From the NCBI RefSeq assembly GCF_036192275.1, contig NZ_CP108088.1, forward strand, positions 9,094,578-9,158,577: 64,000 bases of DNA, in the 5' to 3' direction. The first letter of the stretch is position 1. Every line of letters begins with the position of its first letter. The notes under the pieces were generated by a model. That model did no database searches. It saw only the letters and a program-made list of their open reading frames with translations, and was not told where the DNA came from. A program made the position numbers and the translations under genes. This DNA is from Streptomyces sp. NBC_00250 (GTDB lineage Bacteria > Actinomycetota > Actinomycetes > Streptomycetales > Streptomycetaceae). This document shows positions 35,986 through 47,415 of this stretch, piece after piece.

Positions 35986-38247
35986 GTGAAGCACCACAGA
36001 CGCATCACCCGGCGTTACCTCAGCACCTCCGTCGCCATCGCCCTCGCGGTGACGACCGGGGCACTGACGGCTCCGGCGGTCGCCGCCGGGCAGCCGGCGC
36101 CGCCCGCCACCGCCCAGGAATCGGCGGACGAGCAGGCACCGCTCGACATCCCGGCCGACTCGAAACTGCTCAGCGCGGGTCCGACCGGAATGCTGACCAG
36201 CACGGGTTGGCAGGCGGACACAGCCGTGTACCGCTGGACGCCTCACAGGGGTGGCGCCACCGTCACGCTCCCCGCCGGGCCCAAGTGGGGTAGCACGGGC
36301 ACGGACCTCGTCGCATCCAAGAGCGGGGACGTGTACACGCTCACTGACATGAGTGGGGAGTCGGATCCGGTCGTCATCGACGTATCGGGGCTCGGCACTC
36401 CCGGCGAGCCCTACCACCTGCGACGGGTCATCGGCACGACGTTGCTGATGAGCGACTACACGAACGCCCGGTGGACGCATCACCTGGTGTCCGTGGTGGA
36501 CGGCCGGACCGTCGACCGCCCGGTCGCGGAGCCGATCGGCCGGTTCGACTACGGCCTGCACGATGCCGGGCCAGGGCGCATCGTCCTCAGCTACGTGGTG
36601 TCCGGGACGGGCTCGTCCACGCGGCGGTTCTGCGTGGTGGACGCGACGACCGGCGAGGTGACCGAGAACTACGAGGCGAGCTCTGGCTCGGAGGGTGTCG
36701 GTTCGGTCGCGCGAACCGCGAACCACCTTGCGTGGATCGCGTGGGGCGAGACTCCGATGCTGAGGTACATGCTCCGGGGCACGCAGGACGTCGAGCGGAT
36801 ACCGCTGACGACCACGGGCGAGGCGAGCGGTGTCGAGGTCCGCCTGCTCGGCGACTGGGCGCTGTACGCCCGGCCCGGCGGGGGCACGGCCTACACGGGC
36901 GCCGACCCCCTCCACGCGCTCACCGCCAGCTCCCTGACGACCGGTGAGACGTTCAAGGTCCTGGACCACGTGTCGTCGACCGCCTACGACCAGGAGGGGA
37001 ACCTGCTCGTCCTCGGAGGCATCCTCACACAGGGCGAGGGCCTGTACCGGATCGCCCCCGATGCGGCCACCGGCAAGCCCGCCGCCACCCTCGTACGCGG
37101 CTCCGGCCGGCCGACCGCCCTGGTCGTGGAGGCGGAGACCCTGCCGCCGACCGGCACCGTCGACTTCGACCGCGCGGGCGGGCAGCTGACGGCCGGCATG
37201 ACGCTCAGCCGCCCCAACGCGGACATGACCCTGAAGCTGACGCACACCGCCTCGGGCCGGACCGCCGAACCATACACGTACTGGCCGGGCGGAGACCTGA
37301 GCCGGCCCACCGCCACCTGGAACGGGCGTTTCGGCGACGGGTACCCGGCCTACGACGGCGCCTACACCTGGACGCTGACGGCCACACCCTCCAACGGCAT
37401 CGGTCCGGCGATCGAACGTAAGGGAACCTTCACGCTCACCCGTTCCCCCCGGCCGCGCGATTTCGACGGCAACGCCGCCCCGGACGTTCTGATCCGAGAG
37501 TTCGGTTTCCTCTCCTCGTACGACGCCCGGCAGATCCTCGGCCTGGGAAGCTGGGAGGACGCGGACGAGACGCGGATCGGTCGCGGCTGGAACGCGTACG
37601 ACCGGATCACCCCCACCGGCGACCTCGGCGGCACCCGTCACGGCGACCTCGTCGCCCGCGACGGCGCCGGTGTCCTCTGGTCTTACGCAGGCCGGGCCGA
37701 CGCCAGGGCTCCGTTCGGCACCCGCGTCCGGATCGGCGGTGGATGGCAGGCGTACGACAAGCTTGCCGGCGGCTCCGATCTCACCGGCGACGGGCGGAAC
37801 GACCTCCTCGCCACCGACAAGACCGGCGTCCTGTGGCTCTACCCCGGCACCGGCAGCACCACCAAGCCCTTCGCCACGCGCAAGAAGATCGGCAGCGGCT
37901 GGGGCGCCTACAACCAGCTCACCGCCACCGGGAACCTGGCCGGCGGCCCGGTCGGAGATCTCGTCGCCCGCGACAGGGCCGGAGTGCTCTGGCTCTACCT
38001 CGGCAAGGGCGACGGCACCTTCGCGCCCCGCACGCGGATCGGCGGCGGCTGGGGGGCGTTCAAGAGCGTCGTCGGCGTCGGCGACGCGGACGGCGACGGC
38101 CGCAACGACCTACTTGCGCACGAGGACGTCGTCGGCCAGTACCCGCTGTTCCACATCTACCCGGGCACGGGTCAGTGGAAGGCACCACTCGGATCGCGGG
38201 AGACCTCCGTTCCCCGGTACGAGAACTGGGACGGCGACGTCTTCTGA
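35986..38247 (+). CDS. Secreted FG-GAP/VCBS-repeat protein, paralogue 2
   Basis: A 753-residue paralogue of the preceding gene. GTG 35986 (GGAGAGAA 8-9 nt upstream) opens KHHRRITRRYLSTSVAIALA with cleavage near PAVAAG. Middle domain, FlgD-like Ig segment (YTWTLTATPSNGIGPAIERK) and four C-terminal FG-GAP units (DLTGDGRNDLLATDKTGVLW; LYLGKGDGTFAPRTRIGGGW) are in the same order as in paralogue 1. Divergence is greatest in the middle domain, which may set ligand specificity. The next paralogue starts 52 bases downstream, so the two may share a transcript. Confidence 0.85.
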   Translation: MKHHRRITRRYLSTSVAIALAVTTGALTAPAVAAGQPAPPATAQESADEQAPLDIPADSKLLSAGPTGMLTSTGWQADTAVYRWTPHRGGATVTLPAGPKWGSTGTDLVASKSGDVYTLTDMSGESDPVVIDVSGLGTPGEPYHLRRVIGTTLLMSDYTNARWTHHLVSVVDGRTVDRPVAEPIGRFDYGLHDAGPGRIVLSYVVSGTGSSTRRFCVVDATTGEVTENYEASSGSEGVGSVARTANHLAWIAWGETPMLRYMLRGTQDVERIPLTTTGEASGVEVRLLGDWALYARPGGGTAYTGADPLHALTASSLTTGETFKVLDHVSSTAYDQEGNLLVLGGILTQGEGLYRIAPDAATGKPAATLVRGSGRPTALVVEAETLPPTGTVDFDRAGGQLTAGMTLSRPNADMTLKLTHTASGRTAEPYTYWPGGDLSRPTATWNGRFGDGYPAYDGAYTWTLTATPSNGIGPAIERKGTFTLTRSPRPRDFDGNAAPDVLIREFGFLSSYDARQILGLGSWEDADETRIGRGWNAYDRITPTGDLGGTRHGDLVARDGAGVLWSYAGRADARAPFGTRVRIGGGWQAYDKLAGGSDLTGDGRNDLLATDKTGVLWLYPGTGSTTKPFATRKKIGSGWGAYNQLTATGNLAGGPVGDLVARDRAGVLWLYLGKGDGTFAPRTRIGGGWGAFKSVVGVGDADGDGRNDLLAHEDVVGQYPLFHIYPGTGQWKAPLGSRETSVPRYENWDGDVF

Positions 38248-38299
38248 CAGCCCGTCCCGTACCCCTGCTCCCGCACGCACTTCAGAAGGAGTCCCCCCT

Positions 38300-40582
38300 G
38301 TGAACCGTCAGGGACCCGCCCACTCACGCCGGCTCGCCATGGTCGCCGCCGTCGTCCTCAGCGTCACCGCCGGCAGTCTTGTCGCCCCGGCGGTCGCAGC
38401 CGCCCCGGCCGTGCGGACAGCGCCGGCCGCGCCGGCCCCCGATCCCACGACGGCCTTCTCCGTCCCGGCCGGCACCACCGTCCTCTCCAGCGGCCCGAGC
38501 GGATTCCTCACCTCCCACCCGCAGGGCACGGCCATCACCCATACCTGGGTACGGCACGACGGCACCCCGATCCCGCTGCCCGCGGGGCGGTATGAAGGGA
38601 ACCAGGGCACGGACCTCGTCGTCCGGATCGACGGGCCGCGGCATACCTACCTCGACCTGGCGTCCGGCGCGGCCCGAGAGGTCCTCTCCTACAGCACTGC
38701 GGAACTCGCTGGTACCCCCGTGCCCGTGCTCCACCAGGGCACCAGGCTCGTCGTCCGTACGTTTCCGACCTCGACCACCGGTGCCGAGCTGCACATCATC
38801 GGCAAGGACGCCGAAGGCCGCACCACGGACGTGCCCGTGCCCGGGGTGCCCGCAGACGAGATCGTCGGGATCGAGAACGCTGGGCCCGACACCTTCCTCG
38901 TCCGCTCCTACTCCACCGTGGGCGGGGTATGGAGCCAGAGGCTCGCCGTCGTCGACGTGGCCTCGGCGTCGGTGGGGGAGACATACGACCACATCTACGG
39001 CAGGGTTACGCCGCTGCCCGCCGCCGTGTCGGCGACCCACGTGGCGTGGTTGGAACCGGAGAACCACCCTTACCCCACGGTCCTGGGTACGGCGCGGCGG
39101 GGCCATTCCGGCATGGCCCGCACCGACCTGCCGGCCCCGGCTGCCCCGGAGACGAACAGCACCATGACCGTGCGCATCGTCGGCGACTGGGCCGTGTACG
39201 CCGCGCTCGGCGGAGGAACCGCTCCGCGCACCGAGACCCTGCACCAGGTGACGGCCCGCTCGCTGACCTCCGGTGAGACGATCCCGCTTCTCGCGCACGC
39301 CTCGGCCCTGGTCGCCGCCCCGGACGGCTCGCTCCTCGCCTCCGGCGGCACACTCGACCGGGGCGAGGGCGTGTACCGGATCTCGCCTGGCACGAACGAC
39401 GAAACCCCGCCCACCGTCTCGCTCCTGGCCACGGCCGGCGCCCCGACCGCCCTCGCCGTCACCACCGAGGACGCCCCGGCCGGAACGGTGGACCTGGACC
39501 GCGCGGGCGGCACGCTGAAGCCCTCATGGACGCTGAACCGGCACAACGCCGAGGCCCGCCTGGTCATCAGACACACCGCTTCGGGCCGCGTGTGGACCTC
39601 CCCGGCCCTGGCTCCCCGGACGCCCGCTCAGCCGTTCACCTTTACCTGGAACGGCTCCTTCGACGGCAAGTACCCAGCGTTCAACGGCGCCTACACCTGG
39701 ACACTGACGGCGAAGCCCGCCAACGGCATCGGACCCACTCTCGTCCGCACCGGCTCCTTCACCCTCACCCGGGCGGCCCGGCCGCACGACTTCGACGACA
39801 ACGGCAGCCCCGACGTGCTCGTCCGTGACGCACAGGGCCGCCTGGCACTGTACGAGGGCCGCCAGTACCTCTCGCAGCCCTACCGGGAGAGCGACCCGCC
39901 GTCCCTGCCGCCGACACTGCTCGGCACCGGGTGGAACGCGTACGACCGCATCACCGCCACCGGCGACCTCGGCGGCGCCCGCCACGGCGACCTCTTGGCC
40001 CGCGACACGACCGGCGTCCTCTGGCTCCACCAGGGCAATGGCAAGGGCCTCGCACCCCGCGTCCGGATCGGCGGCGGCTGGCAGGTCTACGACCAGCTGG
40101 CGGCCGGCCCCGACCTGACCGGCGACGGGCGGAACGACCTCCTCGCCACCGACAAGACCGGCGTCCTGTGGCTCTACCCCGGCACCGGCAGCGCCACCAA
40201 GCCATTCGCCACCCGCAAGAAGATCGGCACGGGCTGGGGCGTCTACAACAAGCTCATCGTCCCCGGGAACCTCGGCGGCGCCGCCCACGGCGACCTCCTC
40301 GCCCGCGACAGGAGCGGCGTCCTCTGGCAGTACCTCGGCAAGGGCAACGGCACCTTCGCACCCCGCACTCGGGTCGGTCCCGGCTGGAACGGGTTCTCGG
40401 CTCTGATCGGCATCGGCGACGAGTTCCCGCGCGACGGCATCGCAGACCTGGCCGGCATGTACTCGGGATCGGTCTGGCGTTTGTACGGCGGCACGGGGGA
40501 CTGGCGCGCCCCCTTCACCTACCCGCAGGACGCCGGGGCGCTCGTCCCTCTGCCATACGCCCGTCCCTCCGACGTCTACTGA
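38300..40582 (+). CDS. Secreted FG-GAP/VCBS-repeat protein, paralogue 3
   Basis: A 760-residue paralogue. GTG 38300 follows GAAGGAG at good spacing and starts NRQGPAHSRRLAMVAAVVLS, with cleavage near APAVAAAP. Same order: beta-rich domain, FlgD-like Ig (YTWTLTAKPANGIGPTLVRT), FG-GAP repeats (DLTGDGRNDLLATDKTGVLW is identical to paralogue 2). The C-terminal part is closest to paralogue 2, suggesting recent duplication or gene conversion there while the N-terminal parts diverged. Confidence 0.85.
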   Translation: MNRQGPAHSRRLAMVAAVVLSVTAGSLVAPAVAAAPAVRTAPAAPAPDPTTAFSVPAGTTVLSSGPSGFLTSHPQGTAITHTWVRHDGTPIPLPAGRYEGNQGTDLVVRIDGPRHTYLDLASGAAREVLSYSTAELAGTPVPVLHQGTRLVVRTFPTSTTGAELHIIGKDAEGRTTDVPVPGVPADEIVGIENAGPDTFLVRSYSTVGGVWSQRLAVVDVASASVGETYDHIYGRVTPLPAAVSATHVAWLEPENHPYPTVLGTARRGHSGMARTDLPAPAAPETNSTMTVRIVGDWAVYAALGGGTAPRTETLHQVTARSLTSGETIPLLAHASALVAAPDGSLLASGGTLDRGEGVYRISPGTNDETPPTVSLLATAGAPTALAVTTEDAPAGTVDLDRAGGTLKPSWTLNRHNAEARLVIRHTASGRVWTSPALAPRTPAQPFTFTWNGSFDGKYPAFNGAYTWTLTAKPANGIGPTLVRTGSFTLTRAARPHDFDDNGSPDVLVRDAQGRLALYEGRQYLSQPYRESDPPSLPPTLLGTGWNAYDRITATGDLGGARHGDLLARDTTGVLWLHQGNGKGLAPRVRIGGGWQVYDQLAAGPDLTGDGRNDLLATDKTGVLWLYPGTGSATKPFATRKKIGTGWGVYNKLIVPGNLGGAAHGDLLARDRSGVLWQYLGKGNGTFAPRTRVGPGWNGFSALIGIGDEFPRDGIADLAGMYSGSVWRLYGGTGDWRAPFTYPQDAGALVPLPYARPSDVY

Positions 40583-40726
40583 CCCTGCCTCCTTGTGAGC
40601 CCTGAGACCTGGCCGCGGACGGACTAAGTTCCGGTCGGGGAGAGACTGTACAACCATGAACGGCCTTCGGAAGTCCTGTGGTCGGGGCGCGCGGACGCCT
40701 CAACCATAGTTTCGGGAGGAATCCCC
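40583..40726. other. Spacer before paralogue 4
   Basis: No gene seen. GGGAGGAATCCCC directly before 40727 matches the leader of paralogue 1, showing that the promoter/ribosome-site region was duplicated along with the gene. Confidence 0.5.
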
Positions 40727-41895
<1,169 letters not shown>

Positions 41896-41925
<30 letters not shown>

Positions 41926-42468
41926 CGGCCGGATGTCACCCTGGCGCCGCTCGCGGTGACGCGCTACGGCGTCGTTGTTGGCGCAGCGCACGGAGCAGTA
42001 GGCGCGTCGGCCGTTGCGGGAGGTGTCGACGAATGCCAGCCCACAGTCGTGGCGCGTGCAGCGCCCCAGCCGTTCGGCGCTGGCGGAGCACACGACGTAG
42101 GCGAGTCCGGCTGCTGTGACGGCTCGGATATGCGCGGCTGCGTCAGCGCCAGTGGCGCTGTAGTGCAGGTGGGGTCGGCCGTCGTGCAGGGAGATGCGGG
42201 GACTGCTGGAGGCTTCGGCGAGAAGTGTGTTGACTGCCTGGCACCGCTCTGCGAGGTCCTGTCGCCCGAAACAGCAAGCCAGGCGCCGGCTCCATGTCCA
42301 GATCGTCTCGGCCTGCGCGGCGGTGAGCGTGCGGTGCACCACGCCGTGCGTGGCGAGTAGTGGTTCCAAGTACTCGGGGGGTGGTGGCGCGGTCAGGTTG
42401 ACCAGGTCCGCGGCCAGCCGGGCGGCTTCCCCGCCGTAATGGTTGAGGGTCTCCTTCGACGAATCCAT
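41896..42468 (-). CDS. CGNR/ABATE-type zinc-finger regulator
   Basis: A 190-residue protein from ATG 42468 (GGGAAAGG upstream). The N-terminal ~125 residues match the ABATE-like stress-sensor domain in length and pattern (NHYGGEAARLAADLVNLTAP; WTWSRRLACCF). The C-terminus has the CGNR zinc finger RLGRCTRHDCGLAFVDTSRN then RRAYCSVRCANNDAVARHRE, with C..C and C..C ligands. CGNR proteins are putative one-component transcriptional regulators. The 3' end overlaps the FG-GAP pseudogene tail by 30 bases on the other strand. Target unknown. Confidence 0.85.
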
Positions 42469-42515
42469 CGCCTTTCCCGTCACCCGAAGTGACAAGCAGC
42501 TGACCCTGGGACTGC

Positions 42516-43130
42516 CTACCAGTGCAACGTGACACTGCCGTCGGCGTTGATCTCCTCGCGCACCGTCTCGACGTAATGCTTCCACGCAGGTATCTCTGCT
42601 TCGGCAGTCGTACGGAGCCAGTCGGTGAAGGACGCGTAACTGCGGACGGGAACGTCTGCGTGCTCGCCTTCGGAGTATGACCAGACCTCGGGATCAGGTC
42701 CGGTGCCTCGCATGAACTCGAACTGATAGCCCTGGTGCATGAAGAAGACGCGGTCGGTGGGCTCGAAGAGCAAGGGCGATTCGTTCTCTTCGAGGAGCTC
42801 GCGGGCAGCCGTCCCCAGGCCCAGGACGCGGGGGTGGTAGACGTCCTCCCCCTGCATGAAACGCCCGGCGCCACCGCCGATCAGGGAAAGGAACTCTCGG
42901 TAGGCATCTGCCATCGGAGCCTGTTGATCACACTCGACAGCCAGGACGACCTCGGCAGGCAGGCCCTGAAGCTGCTCGGACCGGGCTGTGGTGCCGTCGG
43001 TGATCGCGTCGACCACAGCCCGGACCCGCTGCTTCGGCGTCAGCAGGCCAGGCTCATTTGATGACGCTGGCCACTGCTCTGTCGACAATGGAACCGCTGG
43101 GTTCTCGTCTCGGCGTCGCTTCCACCACAT
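42516..43130 (-). CDS. SMI1/KNR4 (SUKH)-like protein
   Basis: A 204-residue protein starting at ATG 43130 (MWWKRRRDENPAVPLSTEQW). The C-terminal half shows the SUKH pattern: DRVFFMHQGYQFEFMRGTGP, DPEVWSYSEGEHADVPVRSY and ASFTDWLRTTAEAEIPAWKH. SUKH proteins are frequent immunity proteins against polymorphic toxins. The toxin partner is not adjacent; it may be the RHS protein 32 kb away or one outside the window. Alternatively it is a housekeeping SUKH protein. Confidence 0.75.
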   Translation of the reverse strand: MWWKRRRDENPAVPLSTEQWPASSNEPGLLTPKQRVRAVVDAITDGTTARSEQLQGLPAEVVLAVECDQQAPMADAYREFLSLIGGGAGRFMQGEDVYHPRVLGLGTAARELLEENESPLLFEPTDRVFFMHQGYQFEFMRGTGPDPEVWSYSEGEHADVPVRSYASFTDWLRTTAEAEIPAWKHYVETVREEINADGSVTLHW

Positions 43131-43309
43131 CTGGCACCCCCACCCTCGCCGTGATCGAGAGCTTACGTGTGCTCCGATCCGGCCCCGATTCCGAGCACTG
43201 CACTGGCGCGGTCGCCACCCTCGGCTTGACGGCTTAACTGCATGAGGGTGTCTTTCCCACGCGATCGCCGAGGGAAGAGGCCACGGGCTGGCTGGCCGGG
43301 CCGCCAGGG

Positions 43310-43534
43310 GTGGGCAGTGCGCCGGTCGCCGTGCACCGGCCGTCGCAGTCCGGCGGCCGCCGGGTCACCCTGCACCGGCACGACCAGGACGAGATCCTGG
43401 GCCTGGCGCACTCCGACCACGACCTGGTCGTCTTCCTGGAAGCAGGTGGAGTGACCGACCCGGACAGGGTGCTGGACGATCCGCGCTGGGTGGAGTGGCG
43501 CGGGGGCCGGCCCCATCAGTGGAGCGCCGAGTGA
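43310..43534 (+). CDS. Small hypothetical protein, probably 5'-truncated
   Basis: From GTG 43310 it reads GSAPVAVHRPSQSGGRRVTL, then HRHDQDEILGLAHSDHDLVV and FLEAGGVTDPDRVLDDPRWV. The frame is open back to 43238 (EEATGWLAGPPGV) without a start, so the N-terminus may be lost. Codon bias is good. Function unknown. The right tail of the window (about 63480-63665) contains a degraded inverted copy of this segment. Confidence 0.5.
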   Translation: MGSAPVAVHRPSQSGGRRVTLHRHDQDEILGLAHSDHDLVVFLEAGGVTDPDRVLDDPRWVEWRGGRPHQWSAE

Positions 43535-43613
43535 GCGAAAGCCCCGCAGAGCCGCGGAGAGGGCCGAGGGGCCTGGCCGGGCGGGCAGGGCCCTCGAGCG
43601 CGCTTGCCGTCGA

Positions 43614-44012
43614 TCACCCTTTGAGGTTGCCCTTGCCGTAGGAGGGGACGTCCGCGACGGCCTCGGGCGCCGGGATGACGTCGACAGCCACTAGAGTGCG
43701 CTGGCCGTCCTCGTCCACGTCGCCTGCTCCTTGTTGCCAGCGGAACTCCGTCGCGTGCACGATCTCGACTTCGGTCAGGAACAGTGGCTCTACTTGGGTC
43801 TTTCGGTCGCCCTCACGGAACATCGCGTCGACGAGGACCCAGGCGAGCAGCGGATAGACCTTAGGTTCTTCGTACGTCTCCGTCCCGCCCTTGAGCTGCG
43901 ATACCTGGGTGCCAACGAACCATCCCTCAGGCGCGGGAATGAGGGAAAGGACCTTTCCGCCGTAGCGTTCTCCGTTCAAGTGGTCCACTACTGGGTCGCG
44001 GTCTTCAAGCAT
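43614..44012 (-). CDS. Hypothetical protein (132 aa)
   Basis: Starts at ATG 44012 with GGGAG just upstream. Acidic and beta-rich (GWFVGTQVSQLKGGTETYEE; VEPLFLTEVEIVHATEFRWQ) and ends with a basic tail. Size and acidity again fit a lone immunity-type protein but no family is recognised. Confidence 0.6.
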   Translation of the reverse strand: MLEDRDPVVDHLNGERYGGKVLSLIPAPEGWFVGTQVSQLKGGTETYEEPKVYPLLAWVLVDAMFREGDRKTQVEPLFLTEVEIVHATEFRWQQGAGDVDEDGQRTLVAVDVIPAPEAVADVPSYGKGNLKG

Positions 44013-44344
44013 CCGATCTCCCGAGCTCGATTGGCATGAGGCTGTGAAATGACCGTACGACCAAGGAGCTCTGCCGGTCTGGGAGTTCGAGCAGGTCTCA
44101 CGACATACACGAGCCGGCGGCGTTGACTGCAGAGAAGCTCGCCGGAACGTCGCTCCCTGAGCCTGTGGTGAGTAGCGTCAGCGGCACCACCACAGCCTCG
44201 CCCGCTTACCGCCACGCTCACCACTGGGCCTTACCAAGGACTGCCCCGCACTGCTCTGACCTACGGGGCAGTATTTGGGGCAGCGCGTGGGTCACTCCCG
44301 CGGAGCAAGGGGAACGATGGCGGAACCTGAGGTACACCAGAACC

Positions 44345-44458
44345 ATGAAGGCCCAAGAAGCGTTCTGCGTGCGATGCGGCGGCGCAGACACCCGAGTTAC
44401 CCGCCTCGACCAGACCAGCGCGGAAGGCACCTGCTTCCGCTGCGACAAGCCCTTCTGA
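44345..44458 (+). CDS. 37-aa zinc-ribbon microprotein
   Basis: MKAQEAFCVRCGGADTRVTR then LDQTSAEGTCFRCDKPF. Two CxxC pairs 19 residues apart would bind one zinc. A weak GAGG lies about 10 nt upstream. Small free zinc ribbons of this kind are common in actinobacteria; function unknown. Confidence 0.55.
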   Translation: MKAQEAFCVRCGGADTRVTRLDQTSAEGTCFRCDKPF

Positions 44459-44781
44459 CTTTGTTGTCGAGAGCCAGAAGCGTTTGTTGGTCAGCACCGA
44501 GAACGGCCCTTCGTCGGGAGTAGGCGTGTTGCCGAGTTCTGAAAGCGCGTTGGTGCTTGCGTCCGGCCATCACCTGTGCATGAGGGTCCTTCCGGGCATG
44601 ACAAGGCGGTCAGGCGTCTGGGCCGGTTGGTATTCGGTCTCGGGCTGACACGGCGAGCGGGTTCCGCACCGCCGGCTCCGGGACTCCGCGACACACACCA
44701 CAAGGGCCCGGACTGCTGTCTTCCGTGCCGACCAGTGCCTACGATCGACGACGCAGAGCGGTCCTGGGGGAGGGAGACGCG
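44459..44781. other. Gene-free stretch
   Basis: About 320 bases with no convincing ORF or RNA. Probably holds the promoter of the following membrane-protein gene. Confidence 0.5.
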
Positions 44782-45660
44782 ATGTCAGGGTCGGGGCCAT
44801 GGCGCCACTCCGAGGCAGTCCCGCCACCTCCGCATGTCGGCTGGCGGCCGGCACCGCTGCCGTTCCCGGCTCCGGGTGTGATCCTGCTTGATGCCTTCCG
44901 GGTCCTGGGCAGAGCTTGGTTCCCCCTGCTGGTGGCCCTGTTGCTGTGCGAGTTGGCGGTTTTCGCGGCAGTCATTGCCACCGCTCTCAGCATCTGGGGC
45001 TTCCTGGGCGCTCCCGACCTGTTTGCACCCGCCTCTGGTCCGGTCCGTTTGACAGACCAGCTCCTGATCTTCTTGCTTCCCTGCGCCCTGGGGATCTGGC
45101 TGGTCCAGGGCACGGTGGGCTCGCTGGCGGCCACTTTGGCCCACTTGGACGCGAGGGGAAGGCGGGTCACCGTGTGGGGGCTCCTGAGGGCAAGCGCGCC
45201 CCGGGTACCGGGCACGGTGGGCTGCTATGCGCTGACCTGCCTTCTGTGCCCCGTGCTGGTCAGTCCTTTCGCGCCGCTGCTGGTCTGGCCGTGGGTGCTG
45301 TACTCGCTCGCCCCGTCGATCATGGCCCACGACCGAGTCGGCATGTTTCAGGCCCTGAGCCGCGCAAAGGACCTGGTCAAAGGGGCGTGGCGGCCTGTGA
45401 TTTCAACGATGGCGCTCGCGGCACTGGTCACATTCGGCATGGACCTGGCAGTGGGCTACCTGCCTGTCGCTTCGATGGTGAACGGGACCAGAGGCGACGA
45501 AGGAGCAACGGCCGTCACCTTGCTCCTCGGCGTCATGATCGGGGCCATCAGCGTCTTCATCTGGGTCCTGATGCTCCAGTTTGCCTTCATGCACCTGGTC
45601 GGCGACCGGATCTGCGCAGCCTTACGGGATCGCCGCGCCACCCTGGCCCAAAGCCTGTGA
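44782..45660 (+). CDS. Polytopic membrane protein
   Basis: A 292-residue integral membrane protein from ATG 44782 (GGGAGGGAG upstream). After a Pro-rich cytoplasmic start there are about six helices (FPLLVALLLCELAVFAAVIA, QLLIFLLPCALGIWLVQGTV, VGCYALTCLLCPVLVSPFAP, VISTMALAALVTFGMDLAVG, VTLLLGVMIGAISVFIWVLM). The APSIMAHDRVGMFQALSRAK loop with 'ALSRA..LVKG.WR' is shared with the DUF7847/glycerophosphodiesterase membrane-domain type of actinobacterial proteins. Role unknown. Confidence 0.75.
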   Translation: MSGSGPWRHSEAVPPPPHVGWRPAPLPFPAPGVILLDAFRVLGRAWFPLLVALLLCELAVFAAVIATALSIWGFLGAPDLFAPASGPVRLTDQLLIFLLPCALGIWLVQGTVGSLAATLAHLDARGRRVTVWGLLRASAPRVPGTVGCYALTCLLCPVLVSPFAPLLVWPWVLYSLAPSIMAHDRVGMFQALSRAKDLVKGAWRPVISTMALAALVTFGMDLAVGYLPVASMVNGTRGDEGATAVTLLLGVMIGAISVFIWVLMLQFAFMHLVGDRICAALRDRRATLAQSL

Positions 45661-45760
45661 CACGAGACCTTCCCCCATCGCGGTAGCTGGACAGGCCAGT
45701 TCCGAGGTGCCCGGCCGAAGCGACCCCTCGCCTCGACAGGCGCTACTGGTTTTCACCAAC

Positions 45761-47405
45761 ATGGCATACCGAATTGATCACCGAGCGTTCTCGGAAGTCG
45801 CTGACAAGCGTTCTCGATATCGGGGCAACGTGCGGCCGCAGCTGGAAGAGCTGCTGTTCGGGTCGGTGGAGAACATGTCGGTGGAGTCGGTCCACGTGAC
45901 TGACGCTGTCGTCAGAGTGGAGGCCCGGTCCACGGCCAGGCGGTCGGCCTGTCCGGACTGCGGGTGCTGGTCGAGTCGAATACACGGCTCTTACCTGCGG
46001 TTTCCCCGCGATCTACCCACGTCGGGCAAGCTCGTCGTCATGTCGTTGCGGGTGCACCGGTTCGTCTGCGCGGAGGGCTCCTGCCCGCGCAAGACGTTTG
46101 CCGAGCAGGTGCCCGGCCTCACCCGTCGATCCGCTCGCCGGACGGCACGGCTGCGATCGACGCTCGTCTCGGTCGGTCTCGCGCTCGCGGGACGGGCCGG
46201 CGCCCGGATGTCGGACGCCTTCGGAGTCCGAGTCAGCCGAAACACCCTGCTGAGGTTGATCGCCTCGCTGCCCGATCCGCCCACCGCCGCTCCCCGCGTG
46301 CTCGGCGTCGACGAATACGCTCAGCGCAAGGGCCGGATCTACGGAACCGTACTCGTCGACGTCGAGACACGCCGGCCGGTGGACCTCCTGCCGGACCGGG
46401 AGGCGGGCACCCTCGCGGCCTGGCTGTCCGAATGGCCCGGGATCGAGATCATCTGCCGGGACCGGGCCCTCTTCTACGCCGAGGGCGCCACCCGCGGCGC
46501 CCCTCAAGCCCTCCGGGTCGCCGACCGATGGCACCTCTGGCACAACCTCGGCGAAGCCGCCGAGAAGTGCGTCTACCGGCACCGCGCCTGCCTCCGGCCT
46601 GCACCTGAGTCACCGGAGGAGCCAACCCAGGCGCTGGAGTCGCCCGCGGCCTCGCCGTGGCCAACGGGCCACCGGTTCGCCGAACGCACCCGCGCCAAGC
46701 ACGCCACCGTCCACGCCCAGCTGACCGCCGGCCATAGCAAGCGGTCCATCGCCCGGCAGCTCGGCATGGGCCTCAACACCGTCCTCCGCTTCTCCCGCGC
46801 CACCGAGCCGGAGCAACTGTTCACCGGAAAGTGGCAAAGCCGCCCCACCAAGCTCGACGCCTACAAGCCCTACGTCGACCAGCGATGGCAGGAAGGCTGC
46901 ACCAACGCCTGGAAACTGTGGGAGGAGATCAAGGCACAGGGCTCCCCGGACGGCTACGGCAACGTCCGCGCCTACGTCAGCCGGAACCTACGCGCCAAGC
47001 CCCAGCCGGTCGGCCCCCGGCCGCCAACCGCCCGCACCGTCACCCGCTGGATTCTCACCCACCCCGACGCCCTGGTCGAGAGCGACCGGCTCCAGCTCAA
47101 GGCCGTGCTGGCCAACTGCCCCGAACTGGACGCACTCGCCGAGCATGTGCGCTCCTTCGCGCACATGCTCACCCAGCTGCAAGGCCACCAACTGTCGAAG
47201 CGGCAGCCGCCGCCGACCTGCCCGGCCTCCAGCGATTCGCCCGGCATCTGGAGCGCGACCTCGACGCCGTCACTGCCAGACTCTCGCAGCCGTGGAATTC
47301 CGGGGTCGTCGAAGGCCATGTCAACCGGATCAAGATGCTGAAGCGCCAGATGTTCGGCCGCGCCGGCTTCGAACTCCTCCGCAAGCGGGTCCTGCTCTAC
47401 TCCTG
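45761..47405 (+). pseudogene. ISL3-family transposase with C-terminal frameshift
   Basis: Starts at ATG 45761 or, more typically for the family, GTG 45830. The zinc-finger region (ACPDCGCWSSRIHGSYLRFP; CAEGSCPRKTF), the DDE aspartates (VLGVDEYAQRKGRIYGT; IICRDRALFYAEGA) and an HTH are intact. Near 47200 an indel moves the end to another frame, where ADLPGLQRFARHLERDLDAV and SGVVEGHVNRIKMLKRQMFG (catalytic Glu in VEGH) continue. Beyond 47405 similarity ends and the right inverted repeat is not seen. About 500 of 550 residues remain; inactive as it stands unless the indel is a sequencing error. Confidence 0.88.
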
Positions 47406-47415
47406 CGCTTGCCGT

